DNA from: Methanococcoides sp. LMO-2 | Lineage (GTDB): Archaea > Halobacteriota > Methanosarcinia > Methanosarcinales > Methanosarcinaceae | DNA: 64,000 nucleotides | Assembly (NCBI RefSeq): GCF_038432375.1 | Contig: NZ_JBCAUS010000005.1 | Coordinates: forward strand, 1 to 64,000 | Direction: 5' to 3' | Shown here: piece by piece, positions 18,930 to 28,019 of the stretch | Position numbering within the stretch: the first letter of the stretch is position 1 | Layout of the letters: every line of letters begins with the position of its first letter | The notes under the pieces: generated by a model | Told to the model about the DNA's origin: nothing | The model's input: only the letters and a program-made list of their open reading frames with translations | Databases searched by the model: none | Position numbers and translations under genes: made by a program

Positions 18930-19997
18930 TCACAGACCTATAATTGAAAGAAGGCCATCAACATCCACATTGTTCTCAATAAGGTCGACCATGCGGCCAA
19001 GTTTGTGTTCTTTCCTGAACCTTGCACGCCCGATAAGCCCCTCCATCCTGCCTATTGTGGACATGGTATCACCGCGAACAAGTATCACAGGTATCCCTGC
19101 CTCGTCCGCACTTCCAAGTACTGCGGCACTTGGCTGGAGATTGCCCGTAAGTACAAGGCCTTTCACATGCGCTTCAATTGCTGCCATCTGAATATCAGAC
19201 CTGTCACCACCGGTTATGACGATCGAGTCAGGAGTACGTCGGAAATACTTGATCGCCGCGTTAACTTCCATTGCACCTACAAGGTAATGGTCCACGAGAT
19301 CTTCAAGGTGCTCTGAACCGGCAAGAACCTCTGCATGGAGGTCTTCCACGATCTCAGAGATAGGAACTGAGCGAAGTGTCGAGTCCTTTGGGAGAACGCC
19401 AATGACTTTGATACCTCTTTCCTCCAGGAAAGGCACCACCAGTTCGCAGACATATGACATCTGGCTCTCATCAACCTCGTTGAGGATGACACCTGCAAGC
19501 ATTTCCGGATCATGTATCAACTCAATGTCACAGAGGATACGGTCCACAGCATAGACTGAATCATAGCGTGTTACCAGGAGCATCTTTGTCCCGAGTATCG
19601 AACTGACCTGTGGATCGGAAAGACCATACATTGCACCTCCGCCGATACCGCCGGTGCCTTCGATGAGAACGAAATCCCTATCCTTTGAAACTGCAGAGAA
19701 TGCATCAACAAGGGTCTTGTCGAAATGTTTGTCAACACCTGCAAGGGCATCATGTGCCAGGTTGTCGGTCAGTAATATGGGAGTGATAAATTTTGGTTCA
19801 TCCTCCAGCTCGAAGACCCTGCGCATCTGTTCCGCGTCCTCATCGGAAAGGACACCATTAACATCCACCAGCATATTGCCGATCGGTTTCATGTAGCCCA
19901 CAGAATATCCCTTATTCCGAAGGATCATACCTATTCCCGTACAAAGGGAACTCTTTCCCGAATATTTCTCAGAGGAACTTATCAATATAGAAGCCAC
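18930..19997 (-). CDS. Pta-N-terminal-like protein (P-loop AAA_26 plus DRTGG domain)
   Basis: A 355-aa protein of the cobyrinate synthase/BioD-like P-loop class: Walker A SSEKYSGKSSLC near residue 8 and FVLIEGTGGIGGG near 110. A DRTGG-type domain follows (about residues 210-330; VITGGDRSDIQMAAIEA). This is the architecture of the N-terminal regulatory half of long phosphotransacetylases, without the acetyl-transfer domain. GTG at 19997 is preferred because AGGTGG lies 5 nt upstream. It is encoded 54 nt behind the ADP-forming acyl-CoA synthetase, so a regulatory link to acetyl-CoA metabolism is likely but not shown. Confidence 0.82.
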   Translation of the reverse strand: MASILISSSEKYSGKSSLCTGIGMILRNKGYSVGYMKPIGNMLVDVNGVLSDEDAEQMRRVFELEDEPKFITPILLTDNLAHDALAGVDKHFDKTLVDAFSAVSKDRDFVLIEGTGGIGGGAMYGLSDPQVSSILGTKMLLVTRYDSVYAVDRILCDIELIHDPEMLAGVILNEVDESQMSYVCELVVPFLEERGIKVIGVLPKDSTLRSVPISEIVEDLHAEVLAGSEHLEDLVDHYLVGAMEVNAAIKYFRRTPDSIVITGGDRSDIQMAAIEAHVKGLVLTGNLQPSAAVLGSADEAGIPVILVRGDTMSTIGRMEGLIGRARFRKEHKLGRMVDLIENNVDVDGLLSIIGL

Positions 19998-20051
19998 ATT
20001 AACCACCTTTTCATCCTACTATAATAATATCAAATATCAAAGTCAGCATGT

Positions 20052-22142
20052 TCATTCACTCCCCAGGGTGAGCCTGATATCCATTGCAACACAACCCTGA
20101 CCTTCTGGCATCACCATCAGTGGGTTGATCTCAAATTCGAGGATCTCAGGAAAGTCCATGACCAATTGCGAGATCCTGCAAAGCGTATCTGTTATTGAAC
20201 CAAGGTCAGAAGGATTCTCACCACGCACACCTGTCAGTAACGGATATGTCTTGATAGAAGAGATCATCTTTCTGCAGACATCCTTTCCTATGGGAGCAAC
20301 ACTGAAAGAAACATCCTTGAGCACTTCCACATAGGTACCGCCAAGACCGAACATCAGCAAAGGACCGAACTGGACATCCCTGTTCATTCCAATGATAACC
20401 TCCTTACCTCCGGTGACCATCTTCTGTATCTGCACACCTGAAACAACAGCATTTGGCATATATCGCTTCACATCCGACATCATGGTATGGTATGCCCTTT
20501 CTACATCATCCCGGTTCTCCAGTCCAATGCGGACACCTCCAACATCTGTCTTATGGGAAATGTCAGCTGACAGTACTTTCATTACCACAGGATAACCCAT
20601 CTCCTCACAGGCATCGATAGCCTCCTGAAGGGTCTTCACATTGGATGTACCCACGGTAGGAATACCATATGCCTTCAGGATATCAAACGATTCCAGTCCG
20701 AGAGTATGCCTGTTCTCGGAACGTGCCTTATCAAGAATGGAAGATACAACTCCCCTGTCAACATCAAATTGTTCAATTTCCGGATCACTGCGTTTCCTTA
20801 TAACACCATAATTACAAAGGGCTGCCATGCTTGAAACAGCTCTTTCCGGGAAAGCATAATTGGGGATCTGGTGCCGGTCAAGTATAGTCTCACCTTCCTC
20901 GATCCTGGTGCCACCAACAAAACTGCACAGGATAGGTTTCTGCGAGGAACCTGCCTTTTCTGCAACCACTTCAGCTATGTTCTTTACATCTGTCATTGCC
21001 TGTGGAGATGTCAGTACGATTATGCCATCAACATTGGGATCAGCGAGGATCGTTTCAAGTGCATACCCGTAGATATCCGAAGGTGCATCACCAAGCACAT
21101 CCACAGGATTATAGAGATTCGCCGCAGGCGATAGTTTCTCCCGAAGACGATCTATTGTGGATTCATCAAATGATGACAGTGAAAGACCTGCATAATGGCA
21201 GGCATCAGCTGTCAGTATGCCCAGACCGCCGGCATTGGTGACTATGGCAATGTTCTTTCCTTCAGGAACCGGCTGGCTGGAAAAAGCACGTATGTAGTCA
21301 AGCATCTCTTCCACAGAATCTGCCCGCATCACACCACTCTGTGAAAATGCAGCATTATATGCCTCATCGGAACCTGCCAGCGTACCGGTATGTGAGGACA
21401 CTGCCCTTGAACCCACGGCAGTCCTACCGGACTTTAACACAACAATAGGCTTTTTGTGTGACACCTCACGGGCGATCCCCATGAACTTCGGGCCGTCCTT
21501 CACGCCTTCGAGATAAGCTGCTATCACAGAGGTATTATCATCATCGGCCATCTCCAAAAGAAAATCATTCTCTGAAAGGTCGGCCTTGTTCCCGAGACTT
21601 ATGAATTTCGAAAATCCAACCCCTCTGGCATCCGCCCAGTCAAGCGCCGAAGTACATATCGCACCGGACTGGGACATCATTGCAATATTTCCTTTCTTTG
21701 CCATGGATGCAGCAAAGGAAGCGTTCAGGCCGGAGCCTGTGTCAATGATACCAAGGCAGTTGGGACCTACCATCCGCATCCCGTACTTATTGACGATCTC
21801 AATGCACTTGCGCTCCAGCTTTGCCCCTTCGATACCTGCCTCCTTGAAGCCTGCAGAGATCACTACAACATTGTTCACTCCTGCAAGACCACACTTTTCC
21901 AGTGCATCCGGAACCAAAACTGCAGGAAGGACGACCACTGCAAGCTCAGCTGCATTCGGAGTGTCAAGTATGGTCGGATAACACCGCAAACCAAGGATCT
22001 CATCAGCCTTCGGGTTTATAGGAAGAATCTCGCCATTGTAGCTCTCTATGAGGTTATCAAGTACCGCCCGCCCCACTTTACCCTTAGTACGGGAGGCACC
22101 AATTACCGCTACAGATGCTGGTTCAAATAATTTTTCAAGCAT
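20052..22142 (-). CDS. acd: Acetate/acyl-CoA ligase (ADP-forming), fused alpha-beta subunits
   Basis: Converts acyl-CoA, ADP and phosphate into the acid, CoA and ATP, or the reverse. The 696-aa protein joins the alpha part (CoA-binding Rossmann fold at 1-135, GASRTKGKVGRAVL; succinyl-CoA-ligase-like domains to about 460) and a C-terminal ATP-grasp beta part (YPVVMKVLSADISHKTDVGGV near 520). The phosphohistidine segment is SSHTGTLAGSD near 252. This energy-conserving enzyme is widespread in archaea. The DRTGG protein follows on the same strand. Substrate range (acetate, branched-chain or aryl acids) is not evident. Confidence 0.9.
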   Translation of the reverse strand: MLEKLFEPASVAVIGASRTKGKVGRAVLDNLIESYNGEILPINPKADEILGLRCYPTILDTPNAAELAVVVLPAVLVPDALEKCGLAGVNNVVVISAGFKEAGIEGAKLERKCIEIVNKYGMRMVGPNCLGIIDTGSGLNASFAASMAKKGNIAMMSQSGAICTSALDWADARGVGFSKFISLGNKADLSENDFLLEMADDDNTSVIAAYLEGVKDGPKFMGIAREVSHKKPIVVLKSGRTAVGSRAVSSHTGTLAGSDEAYNAAFSQSGVMRADSVEEMLDYIRAFSSQPVPEGKNIAIVTNAGGLGILTADACHYAGLSLSSFDESTIDRLREKLSPAANLYNPVDVLGDAPSDIYGYALETILADPNVDGIIVLTSPQAMTDVKNIAEVVAEKAGSSQKPILCSFVGGTRIEEGETILDRHQIPNYAFPERAVSSMAALCNYGVIRKRSDPEIEQFDVDRGVVSSILDKARSENRHTLGLESFDILKAYGIPTVGTSNVKTLQEAIDACEEMGYPVVMKVLSADISHKTDVGGVRIGLENRDDVERAYHTMMSDVKRYMPNAVVSGVQIQKMVTGGKEVIIGMNRDVQFGPLLMFGLGGTYVEVLKDVSFSVAPIGKDVCRKMISSIKTYPLLTGVRGENPSDLGSITDTLCRISQLVMDFPEILEFEINPLMVMPEGQGCVAMDIRLTLGSE

Positions 22143-22353
22143 TGTGATACCTGTAATTTTATACTTGATATTGAAGATAAAGGTAGATAACAGTTTTTAT
22201 TTACTGTTGCTTAAAATATTAAGATGAAAAAAAGACCGAAATCGCCTGAAAACTTCTGGAAAAACTGCTAATCAACAGGTTTAAGAAGTTACAGCCCGGA
22301 AACGGTACCCAAAAACTAATAATATTGCATCAATAATGCGTATCGGTGATCAT
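22143..22353. other. Divergent intergenic region, acd / flavoprotein
   Basis: About 200 bp separating divergent genes. It is AT-rich and must carry both promoters; I see no clear operator, RNA gene or open frame worth calling. Confidence 0.5.
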
Positions 22354-22917
22354 ATGAAGATACTTGGAATATCCGGAAGTCCCAATAAAGAAGGAAACAA
22401 TGAGAAGATCATAAACAATGTTCTTGAGATCGCAGGAACAAAAGGTTTTGAAACAGAAAGCATCCTCCTTTCCGAGAAGAAGGTAAACCCATGCATTGCA
22501 TGCGGTACCTGTGCACGCGGTGAAAAATGCCCTATCAACGATGATATGCAGGACATTTACGGCAAGCTCGCAGAAGCAGATGCCATAGTGTTCTCATCCC
22601 CGGTATACTTCGGCGGAATGACAGCACAACTTAAAGCGCTCTTCGACAGGAGTGTCCTTCTCAGAAGGCAGGGATTCCAGCTCAAGGGTAAGTTCGGTGC
22701 AGTCATGGCAGTTGGCGGATCACGTAACGGCGGGCAGGAAAAGACCATTCAAGGAATTCATGACTGCATGCTTGTCCATGGCATGATGCCTGTTGGTGAC
22801 GGTGCACACTTCGGTGGAATTGCACAGAAGCCTGTGGACGACGATGAGATCGGAATGAAGACGATAATCGATACTATCGAGAACCTCTGTGAAACACTGA
22901 AAAGGCTGGAAGCCTGA
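22354..22917 (+). CDS. Iron-sulfur flavoprotein / NADPH-dependent FMN reductase family
   Basis: A 187-aa flavodoxin-fold protein. The FMN phosphate loop is GISGSPNKEGNNE at the N-terminus. A compact cysteine motif follows (PCIACGTCARGEKCPIND), matching the cluster-binding region of methanogen iron-sulfur flavoproteins (Isf), which carry electrons between ferredoxin and other acceptors, including O2 or H2O2 detoxification in M. thermophila. FSSPVYFGGMTAQLKALFDR is the second FMN contact. The ATG at 22354 has GGTGAT upstream; an in-frame ATG at 22336 has none. Confidence 0.87.
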   Translation: MKILGISGSPNKEGNNEKIINNVLEIAGTKGFETESILLSEKKVNPCIACGTCARGEKCPINDDMQDIYGKLAEADAIVFSSPVYFGGMTAQLKALFDRSVLLRRQGFQLKGKFGAVMAVGGSRNGGQEKTIQGIHDCMLVHGMMPVGDGAHFGGIAQKPVDDDEIGMKTIIDTIENLCETLKRLEA

Positions 22918-23028
22918 ATGGTCTCACATATTTGAAGATCATACAAAGGAGCAGGTAATACCTGTTCTTTTCAATTTTTTCTTAATGGCTCTTTCAAAGA
23001 ACCATTTAGACCTTTTAAGAGGCACTTC

Positions 23029-24771
23029 TTGAACAACAGGCTCTCCAGATGGAACATAAGGGATGCAATATTCAGGGGACTGCATTCCGAACCGGGAATA
23101 TCGAACAACCTGGCGGTACTGATAGGTATCTTCACGGGACTTACCATCGTAGCATATGACCTCTGCCTGAAATATGCAGAAGGCGTTTTCTGGAATGGTG
23201 CGGGTACAACCGGCCATTACTACGTGATATTCATTCCTGCTATCGGCGGACTGTTCGTAGGAGTGGTCACCCACCTCTACAAAGACCTGAAACGCTGCAA
23301 TGTAGCTGAAGTTATTGAAGGCACTGCCCTGCATGGGGGAAGGATACGGATACGTGAAGCTTTCCGAGAGGTATTCCTTTCCATAGTATCCATTGCAACC
23401 GGCGGTTCCGTGGGAAAAGAGGCACCTGGAATCCTTGCCGGAGCAGGCATCGGGACAATTTTTGCAAAAACGATACATGCACCTGACAACCGTTACAGGA
23501 TCTTCCTTGGATGTGGTGCCTCCGGAGGCATAGCTGCTGCATTTAATGCCCCACTTGCAGGAGTTGTCTTTGTTGTGGAAGTTATCCTGGGAGAACTTGA
23601 AACAAGGACTTTCATCCCGATAGTACTCTCATCTGTCTTCGCAACACTTGTTGCAAACCTCATTTTTGAAGTGCATCCCATTGAGGTTTCCTACTACGGT
23701 CTTGTGGACCCCATCAGGGAATCTGGCCTCTACCTTGTCCTTGGCATCCTTTGCGGGATCGCTTCGGTCATAATAATACGGACCCTATACATCACCCATG
23801 ATGTCTTCCAGAAGATCCCGGTACATCCGGGTTTCAAGCCAGCTATCGGAGGACTTTTTGTTGGTTTTATCGGCTACTTCTATCCACAGGTAAGGGGTAT
23901 CGGATACAATGTGATCACAGAAGTTCTGGCCAACAACTTCACACTCCAGTTGCTGCTTATACTTCTTGTCCTTAAGGTACTGGCATTTTCCTTCACCATC
24001 GGTTCCGGAAATGCAGGAGGTTCCATTGTCCCTTCGATGTTCGTAGGTGCCATGCTGGGCGGGGCCTATGGAACAATAGTTCACCAGCTTTTCCCCGCAA
24101 GCACAGCGGTCTCCGGAGCTTATGCACTGGTAGGGATGGCTGCTACCCTTGCCGGCACCGTGAGAGCACCCCTTACATCCATGCTGATCCTCTTTGAGCT
24201 CACTAAGGACTATAATCTTATACTGCCGCTGATGTTCGCATGTGTTGTCAGCAACTCTATCTCGAGCGGTCTTCATGAAGAATCCATATTCACAGAAGTC
24301 CTAAAACGTCGTGGCTTCACAATTCGCCGTGGAAAAGAGATCAACGTAATGGAATCCATGCTTGTAAAAGGCAATATGATAACAGACGTACATACACTCT
24401 CAATGAACGATACTGCAAAGGACCTGCTCGACCTTATGCAGTCAAGCCGTCATGCAGGATTCCCGGTCCTTGACGAAAATAAGAAGCTACGTGGAATTGT
24501 GACTCTGGAGGATATGAGAGAAAAAGTGAACTACGGGGAACTTGATACGAGGATCAGCGAGATCGCAACACTTGGTCCTGTGGTGGCATATCCAGATGAA
24601 TCACTGGACGTTGTCCTTAAAAGACTTGCAATGAAGGACATCGGGAGACTGCCTGTTGTTTCCAGGACCGATGAAGCAAAACTACTGGGAATTATCACAA
24701 GAAGTGATGTTGTCAAATCCTACAACAAGGAAATTGTCAAGAGTGTTCATGAAAAGGACATTCAAAAATAA
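23029..24771 (+). CDS. ClC-type chloride channel/antiporter with CBS pair
   Basis: A 580-aa polytopic ClC family protein. Signature loops are visible: GSVGKEAPG near residue 128 (with the gating glutamate) and GSGNAGGSIVPSMFVGA near 326. Residues about 445-575 form two cytosolic CBS domains (HAGFPVLDENKKLRGIVT, RLPVVSRTDEAKLLGIITRSD), which in other ClCs sense nucleotides. The start is a TTG preceded by AAGAGG; no in-frame ATG exists nearby. Whether it is a channel or a chloride/proton exchanger cannot be told without the proton-glutamate alignment. Likely involved in anion balance or osmotic and acid response. Confidence 0.9.
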   Translation: MNNRLSRWNIRDAIFRGLHSEPGISNNLAVLIGIFTGLTIVAYDLCLKYAEGVFWNGAGTTGHYYVIFIPAIGGLFVGVVTHLYKDLKRCNVAEVIEGTALHGGRIRIREAFREVFLSIVSIATGGSVGKEAPGILAGAGIGTIFAKTIHAPDNRYRIFLGCGASGGIAAAFNAPLAGVVFVVEVILGELETRTFIPIVLSSVFATLVANLIFEVHPIEVSYYGLVDPIRESGLYLVLGILCGIASVIIIRTLYITHDVFQKIPVHPGFKPAIGGLFVGFIGYFYPQVRGIGYNVITEVLANNFTLQLLLILLVLKVLAFSFTIGSGNAGGSIVPSMFVGAMLGGAYGTIVHQLFPASTAVSGAYALVGMAATLAGTVRAPLTSMLILFELTKDYNLILPLMFACVVSNSISSGLHEESIFTEVLKRRGFTIRRGKEINVMESMLVKGNMITDVHTLSMNDTAKDLLDLMQSSRHAGFPVLDENKKLRGIVTLEDMREKVNYGELDTRISEIATLGPVVAYPDESLDVVLKRLAMKDIGRLPVVSRTDEAKLLGIITRSDVVKSYNKEIVKSVHEKDIQK

Positions 24772-24821
24772 AGAAAAGGTCGGTCATAAAGATAACCGAA
24801 GCCACGAATTCCACTGAAAGA

Positions 24822-26114
24822 TCAGTCCAACAACCTTGCAAGGAAATATCCTGAAGTTGTATCATAGATCTCAACATTACAGGAACTGCCTGGCCTGACA
24901 GAACCCTCAGGGATCACCACCGGTTTGTACGAACCTGTACGTGCCATCACTCCCTTTACCTTGGCATCCATGGACACGAAGACCTCGCCCTTCCAGCCTA
25001 TCATCTTTTGCTTCGATGCCAGCTTGACCTCATCACAGAGGCTGTGAAGCTCACCAGACCTTTTGACAACGATCCGACTGTCGATATTGCGATATTCGAG
25101 TGCCTTTGTGAGAGGACGCGGGGTGTAGCGGGATATGTTCACCTTGTCAGGCCTGATGTCCTTTACCCATTCCAATGTCCTGTTGAAGTCCTCATCGGCC
25201 TCTCCGGGAAAACCGACAATGATATCTGTAAAAACGGTGAGCTCCGGGAAGACTTCCCTGAAGCGTGCAATGATGTCATTGGTTTCCTCTATGTTGTGGA
25301 AACGGTTCATTTTTTTCAGGACATCATTGGATGCGGACTGTATCGGCAGGTGAAGGATCTTATAGATCTTGTCCGACCTGAAGACCTCAATGAGATCATC
25401 GATGATCGGAGTTACTGAAAAGGGATTCATCATGCCCACACGGACCTTGAACTCGCCAGGGATCGCCACGATACGTTCCAGAAGTTCCGGAAGCAGAACA
25501 TCCCTGTCAGTCCCGTACTGTCCGTTGTCCTGTGAGGTCAGCCATATCTCACGGCAACCTTCGGAAACGGCCATACGGACATCATCAACTATGGAATCCG
25601 CATCAAAGGACCTCAGGTTTCCCCTTGCAATTGTCACAATGCAGTAAGCACAGCTGTAATTGCAACCCTGTGATATCTGACATATGTGGATGTTCGGATT
25701 GAACCTTGAATGAGCAGTCTTAAGGAAGCCTTCCGGTTCACTGCTCAGCAGTTCCACCCTTTCACGTGAACCGCCATTGCGCGTATTCTCGATGATATTC
25801 AGGACCTTGCCGATCTTTGCGATGGAGTTCACACCAAGTATATGAGCATCAGGGTTCTTCTCAAGTATGGCTTCCAGTTGTACCTGTGGCATGCAGCCGG
25901 TGACGATCACATCCACAGCCCTGTTACCGAGATCCTCTATTTTGTGGAGGATCTTCTGCTCGGTTGCATACTTTACAGTACAGGTGTTGATAACAACAAC
26001 CTCGGCATCTTTTTCAGCAACAAGCTCATGCCCGAGATACCTGACCGCTGCGATCATGATCTCGGACGAGGCCTGGTTTGCCGAGCATCCGTACGTCAGG
26101 ACATGTACTTTCAT
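24822..26114 (-). CDS. tRNA t6A37 methylthiotransferase (archaeal MtaB)
   Basis: Radical SAM methylthiotransferase that converts t6A37 to ms2t6A37 in tRNA. The 430-aa protein has the three domains of the family: N-terminal MTTase with cluster cysteines C10, C45 and C74, radical SAM core with C151, C155 and C158 (CNYSCAYC), and a C-terminal TRAM domain (GWKGEVFVSMDAKV to the end). It follows the FBPase gene by 11 nt, and cgi121 of the t6A-forming KEOPS complex lies just upstream on the same strand. Confidence 0.9.
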   Translation of the reverse strand: MKVHVLTYGCSANQASSEIMIAAVRYLGHELVAEKDAEVVVINTCTVKYATEQKILHKIEDLGNRAVDVIVTGCMPQVQLEAILEKNPDAHILGVNSIAKIGKVLNIIENTRNGGSRERVELLSSEPEGFLKTAHSRFNPNIHICQISQGCNYSCAYCIVTIARGNLRSFDADSIVDDVRMAVSEGCREIWLTSQDNGQYGTDRDVLLPELLERIVAIPGEFKVRVGMMNPFSVTPIIDDLIEVFRSDKIYKILHLPIQSASNDVLKKMNRFHNIEETNDIIARFREVFPELTVFTDIIVGFPGEADEDFNRTLEWVKDIRPDKVNISRYTPRPLTKALEYRNIDSRIVVKRSGELHSLCDEVKLASKQKMIGWKGEVFVSMDAKVKGVMARTGSYKPVVIPEGSVRPGSSCNVEIYDTTSGYFLARLLD

Positions 26115-26125
26115 TTTTTCAATTA

Positions 26126-27214
26126 TTATAGACGCAGAGGAGTATCCTCTTTGTCACCTATGTAAATGGAATCGGTGAACTTGACAACACCGGAACTACC
26201 CATGGAGATGCTGTTCACCCTTGCATCACCGCCACCAAAGAGGTTGACCTGGTGCAGGAACTGACCCGGCGTGATACCGGATGCTGCAAAGATGACATCC
26301 TTTCCGGGAACAAGCTTGTCGGTGTCAAGTACATCATTGATGTTATCCTCGGTGATTCCCATGGTATTGAGCCTTGGCATCTTCTCTGCCTTCTCCGCTT
26401 CGATCTCTTCCTGGGATTTTCCGTTGGCGACCGTTGGAAGCACAAGCCTTGCAAGGACCTTTCCGCCAAGGATCTTCATGGCAGAAGCCGTCAGCACAGC
26501 CTCGCCTGAACCGCCTGAACCCATTACAACGTGCACGCCTGAACCCCTGATAGATGTGGACACACCTGGCATGAGGTCGCCGTCACTGACAAGACTTACA
26601 CGTGCACCGGTTGCACGGATCTCCTCTATCTTGCTCTTGTGCCTTTCCCTGTCAAGGATGACCACAACAAGTTCCTCGATGTCCCTGTTCAGGGCCTTTG
26701 CGACGATCTCAAGATTGTCCTTGACCGGAGCATCGAGATCGATCTGTTCATCGGGGTGCTCTTTCTCGTATTTCACTACCTGGGAACCCACGACGATCTT
26801 GTCCATGTAGACGTCAGGACCGTGGAAGAGCCCTCCGGGTTCTGCCATTGCCATGACAGAGATGGAACCGGGAATTCCGTCTGCAGTAAGGTTCGTTCCC
26901 TCGAGAGGGTCCACTGCAATATCTACTGCAATGTCGCCTTTGCCTGTACCTACTTCCTCACCGATGTACAGCATAGGAGCTTCATCGCGCTCCCCCTCAC
27001 CGATCTTGATCGTACCTTTGAAATCAAGACAGTTCAGCATTCTTCGCATGGCTTCCACAGAAACGTGATCTGCATAGTTCTTGTCCCCTCTTCCCATCTG
27101 GTAGGAAGCGGCGATAGCTGCAGCCTCGGTTACGTGAACGAGGCTAGGTAACAGGGCAGTCTCAATAGGACCTGCACTTTTCATCATGTTCTCTGCTGTC
27201 TTTGGGTGAGGCAA
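26126..27214 (-). CDS. glpX: Class II fructose-1,6-bisphosphatase (GlpX type)
   Basis: Hydrolyses fructose-1,6-bisphosphate to fructose-6-phosphate in gluconeogenesis. The 362-aa protein has the metal-binding motifs GEGERDEAPM at 72-81 and DPLEGT at 102-107, plus GSGGSGEAVL near 236, characteristic of GlpX. The TTG start is supported by GGAG eight nt upstream. GlpX enzymes are typical of bacteria; most archaea rely on the bifunctional FBP aldolase/phosphatase, so horizontal origin is possible. It lies between cgi121 (89 nt) and mtaB (11 nt) on one strand. Sedoheptulose-bisphosphatase activity cannot be excluded. Confidence 0.9.
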   Translation of the reverse strand: MPHPKTAENMMKSAGPIETALLPSLVHVTEAAAIAASYQMGRGDKNYADHVSVEAMRRMLNCLDFKGTIKIGEGERDEAPMLYIGEEVGTGKGDIAVDIAVDPLEGTNLTADGIPGSISVMAMAEPGGLFHGPDVYMDKIVVGSQVVKYEKEHPDEQIDLDAPVKDNLEIVAKALNRDIEELVVVILDRERHKSKIEEIRATGARVSLVSDGDLMPGVSTSIRGSGVHVVMGSGGSGEAVLTASAMKILGGKVLARLVLPTVANGKSQEEIEAEKAEKMPRLNTMGITEDNINDVLDTDKLVPGKDVIFAASGITPGQFLHQVNLFGGGDARVNSISMGSSGVVKFTDSIYIGDKEDTPLRL

Positions 27215-27303
27215 AATATCATCTCCGATAAATGTATGTAGTTGACTAATGTTTCAAAGCTATTAATATTTTCCACCGGTTCCATTTTCCCGGCGGAGTG
27301 GAC

Positions 27304-27837
27304 TTATTTCAGGACATCCACAAGAGCAACGCGTTCCAGTACGAGATCAGGGATCTTTTCATCCCCGACTGCATCAAGTTCATCAGTTGTGATACAGAAC
27401 TGTGAAACAATGTCAGCCTTTTTCGAATCTGAATATGGCATTACTGAAGAGGGTTCAATTGATCCGGAAAGATCGATCACGGCCCCTTCCACTGAAGCGG
27501 TTTCCCCGATAACGATGAACAGCACGTTCATCTGACCTTCCATAAGGCCGATGGAAAAAGCTTCTCCTATCTGCCGCTTTCCGGAAGCATAGCGCATGAT
27601 CTCAACACCGAGGTCATTGGCAACGTTCGTACCGTTATCCATTGACCGCATGGCCTTTATGATGGCACTGTCCACATGTTCTCTGCCTGCGACCTTGTCC
27701 GCATTGACCCCCTGTATGATAACATCGTGTTCTGATGCCATTGCGGAAAGTCTTCCAAGGTACGGGCGCAGTTCATCGATGAAGATCGAACCTTCTACTA
27801 GCCGGATATCCATAGGTGTAAAGGATACCATTTTCAT
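27304..27837 (-). CDS. cgi121: KEOPS complex subunit Cgi121
   Basis: A 177-aa protein matching the Cgi121/TPRKB family, the KEOPS subunit that binds Bud32 and recruits the tRNA CCA end for t6A37 formation. Family features are the central helix with NADKVAGREHVDSAIIKAM and the segment NVANDLGVEIMRYASGKRQIGEAFSIGL. No Shine-Dalgarno precedes the ATG. It heads the run cgi121-glpX-mtaB, which brings t6A formation and its later methylthiolation together. Confidence 0.87.
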   Translation of the reverse strand: MKMVSFTPMDIRLVEGSIFIDELRPYLGRLSAMASEHDVIIQGVNADKVAGREHVDSAIIKAMRSMDNGTNVANDLGVEIMRYASGKRQIGEAFSIGLMEGQMNVLFIVIGETASVEGAVIDLSGSIEPSSVMPYSDSKKADIVSQFCITTDELDAVGDEKIPDLVLERVALVDVLK

Positions 27838-28019
27838 TCAATAAGTATAACGGTCGGGACAGGAAAATGAAAGAAAATTTGTTGGTGAAAAACGTTTTTT
27901 CCGCTTCTTTTATTTAGGTTGTCATTTATTAAACACACTATAATAGATACTATTATCAGATAATATAACCAGACATAATCGATCAGACCATTGATGCTTT
28001 TATTTTGAGGAGACCTGTG

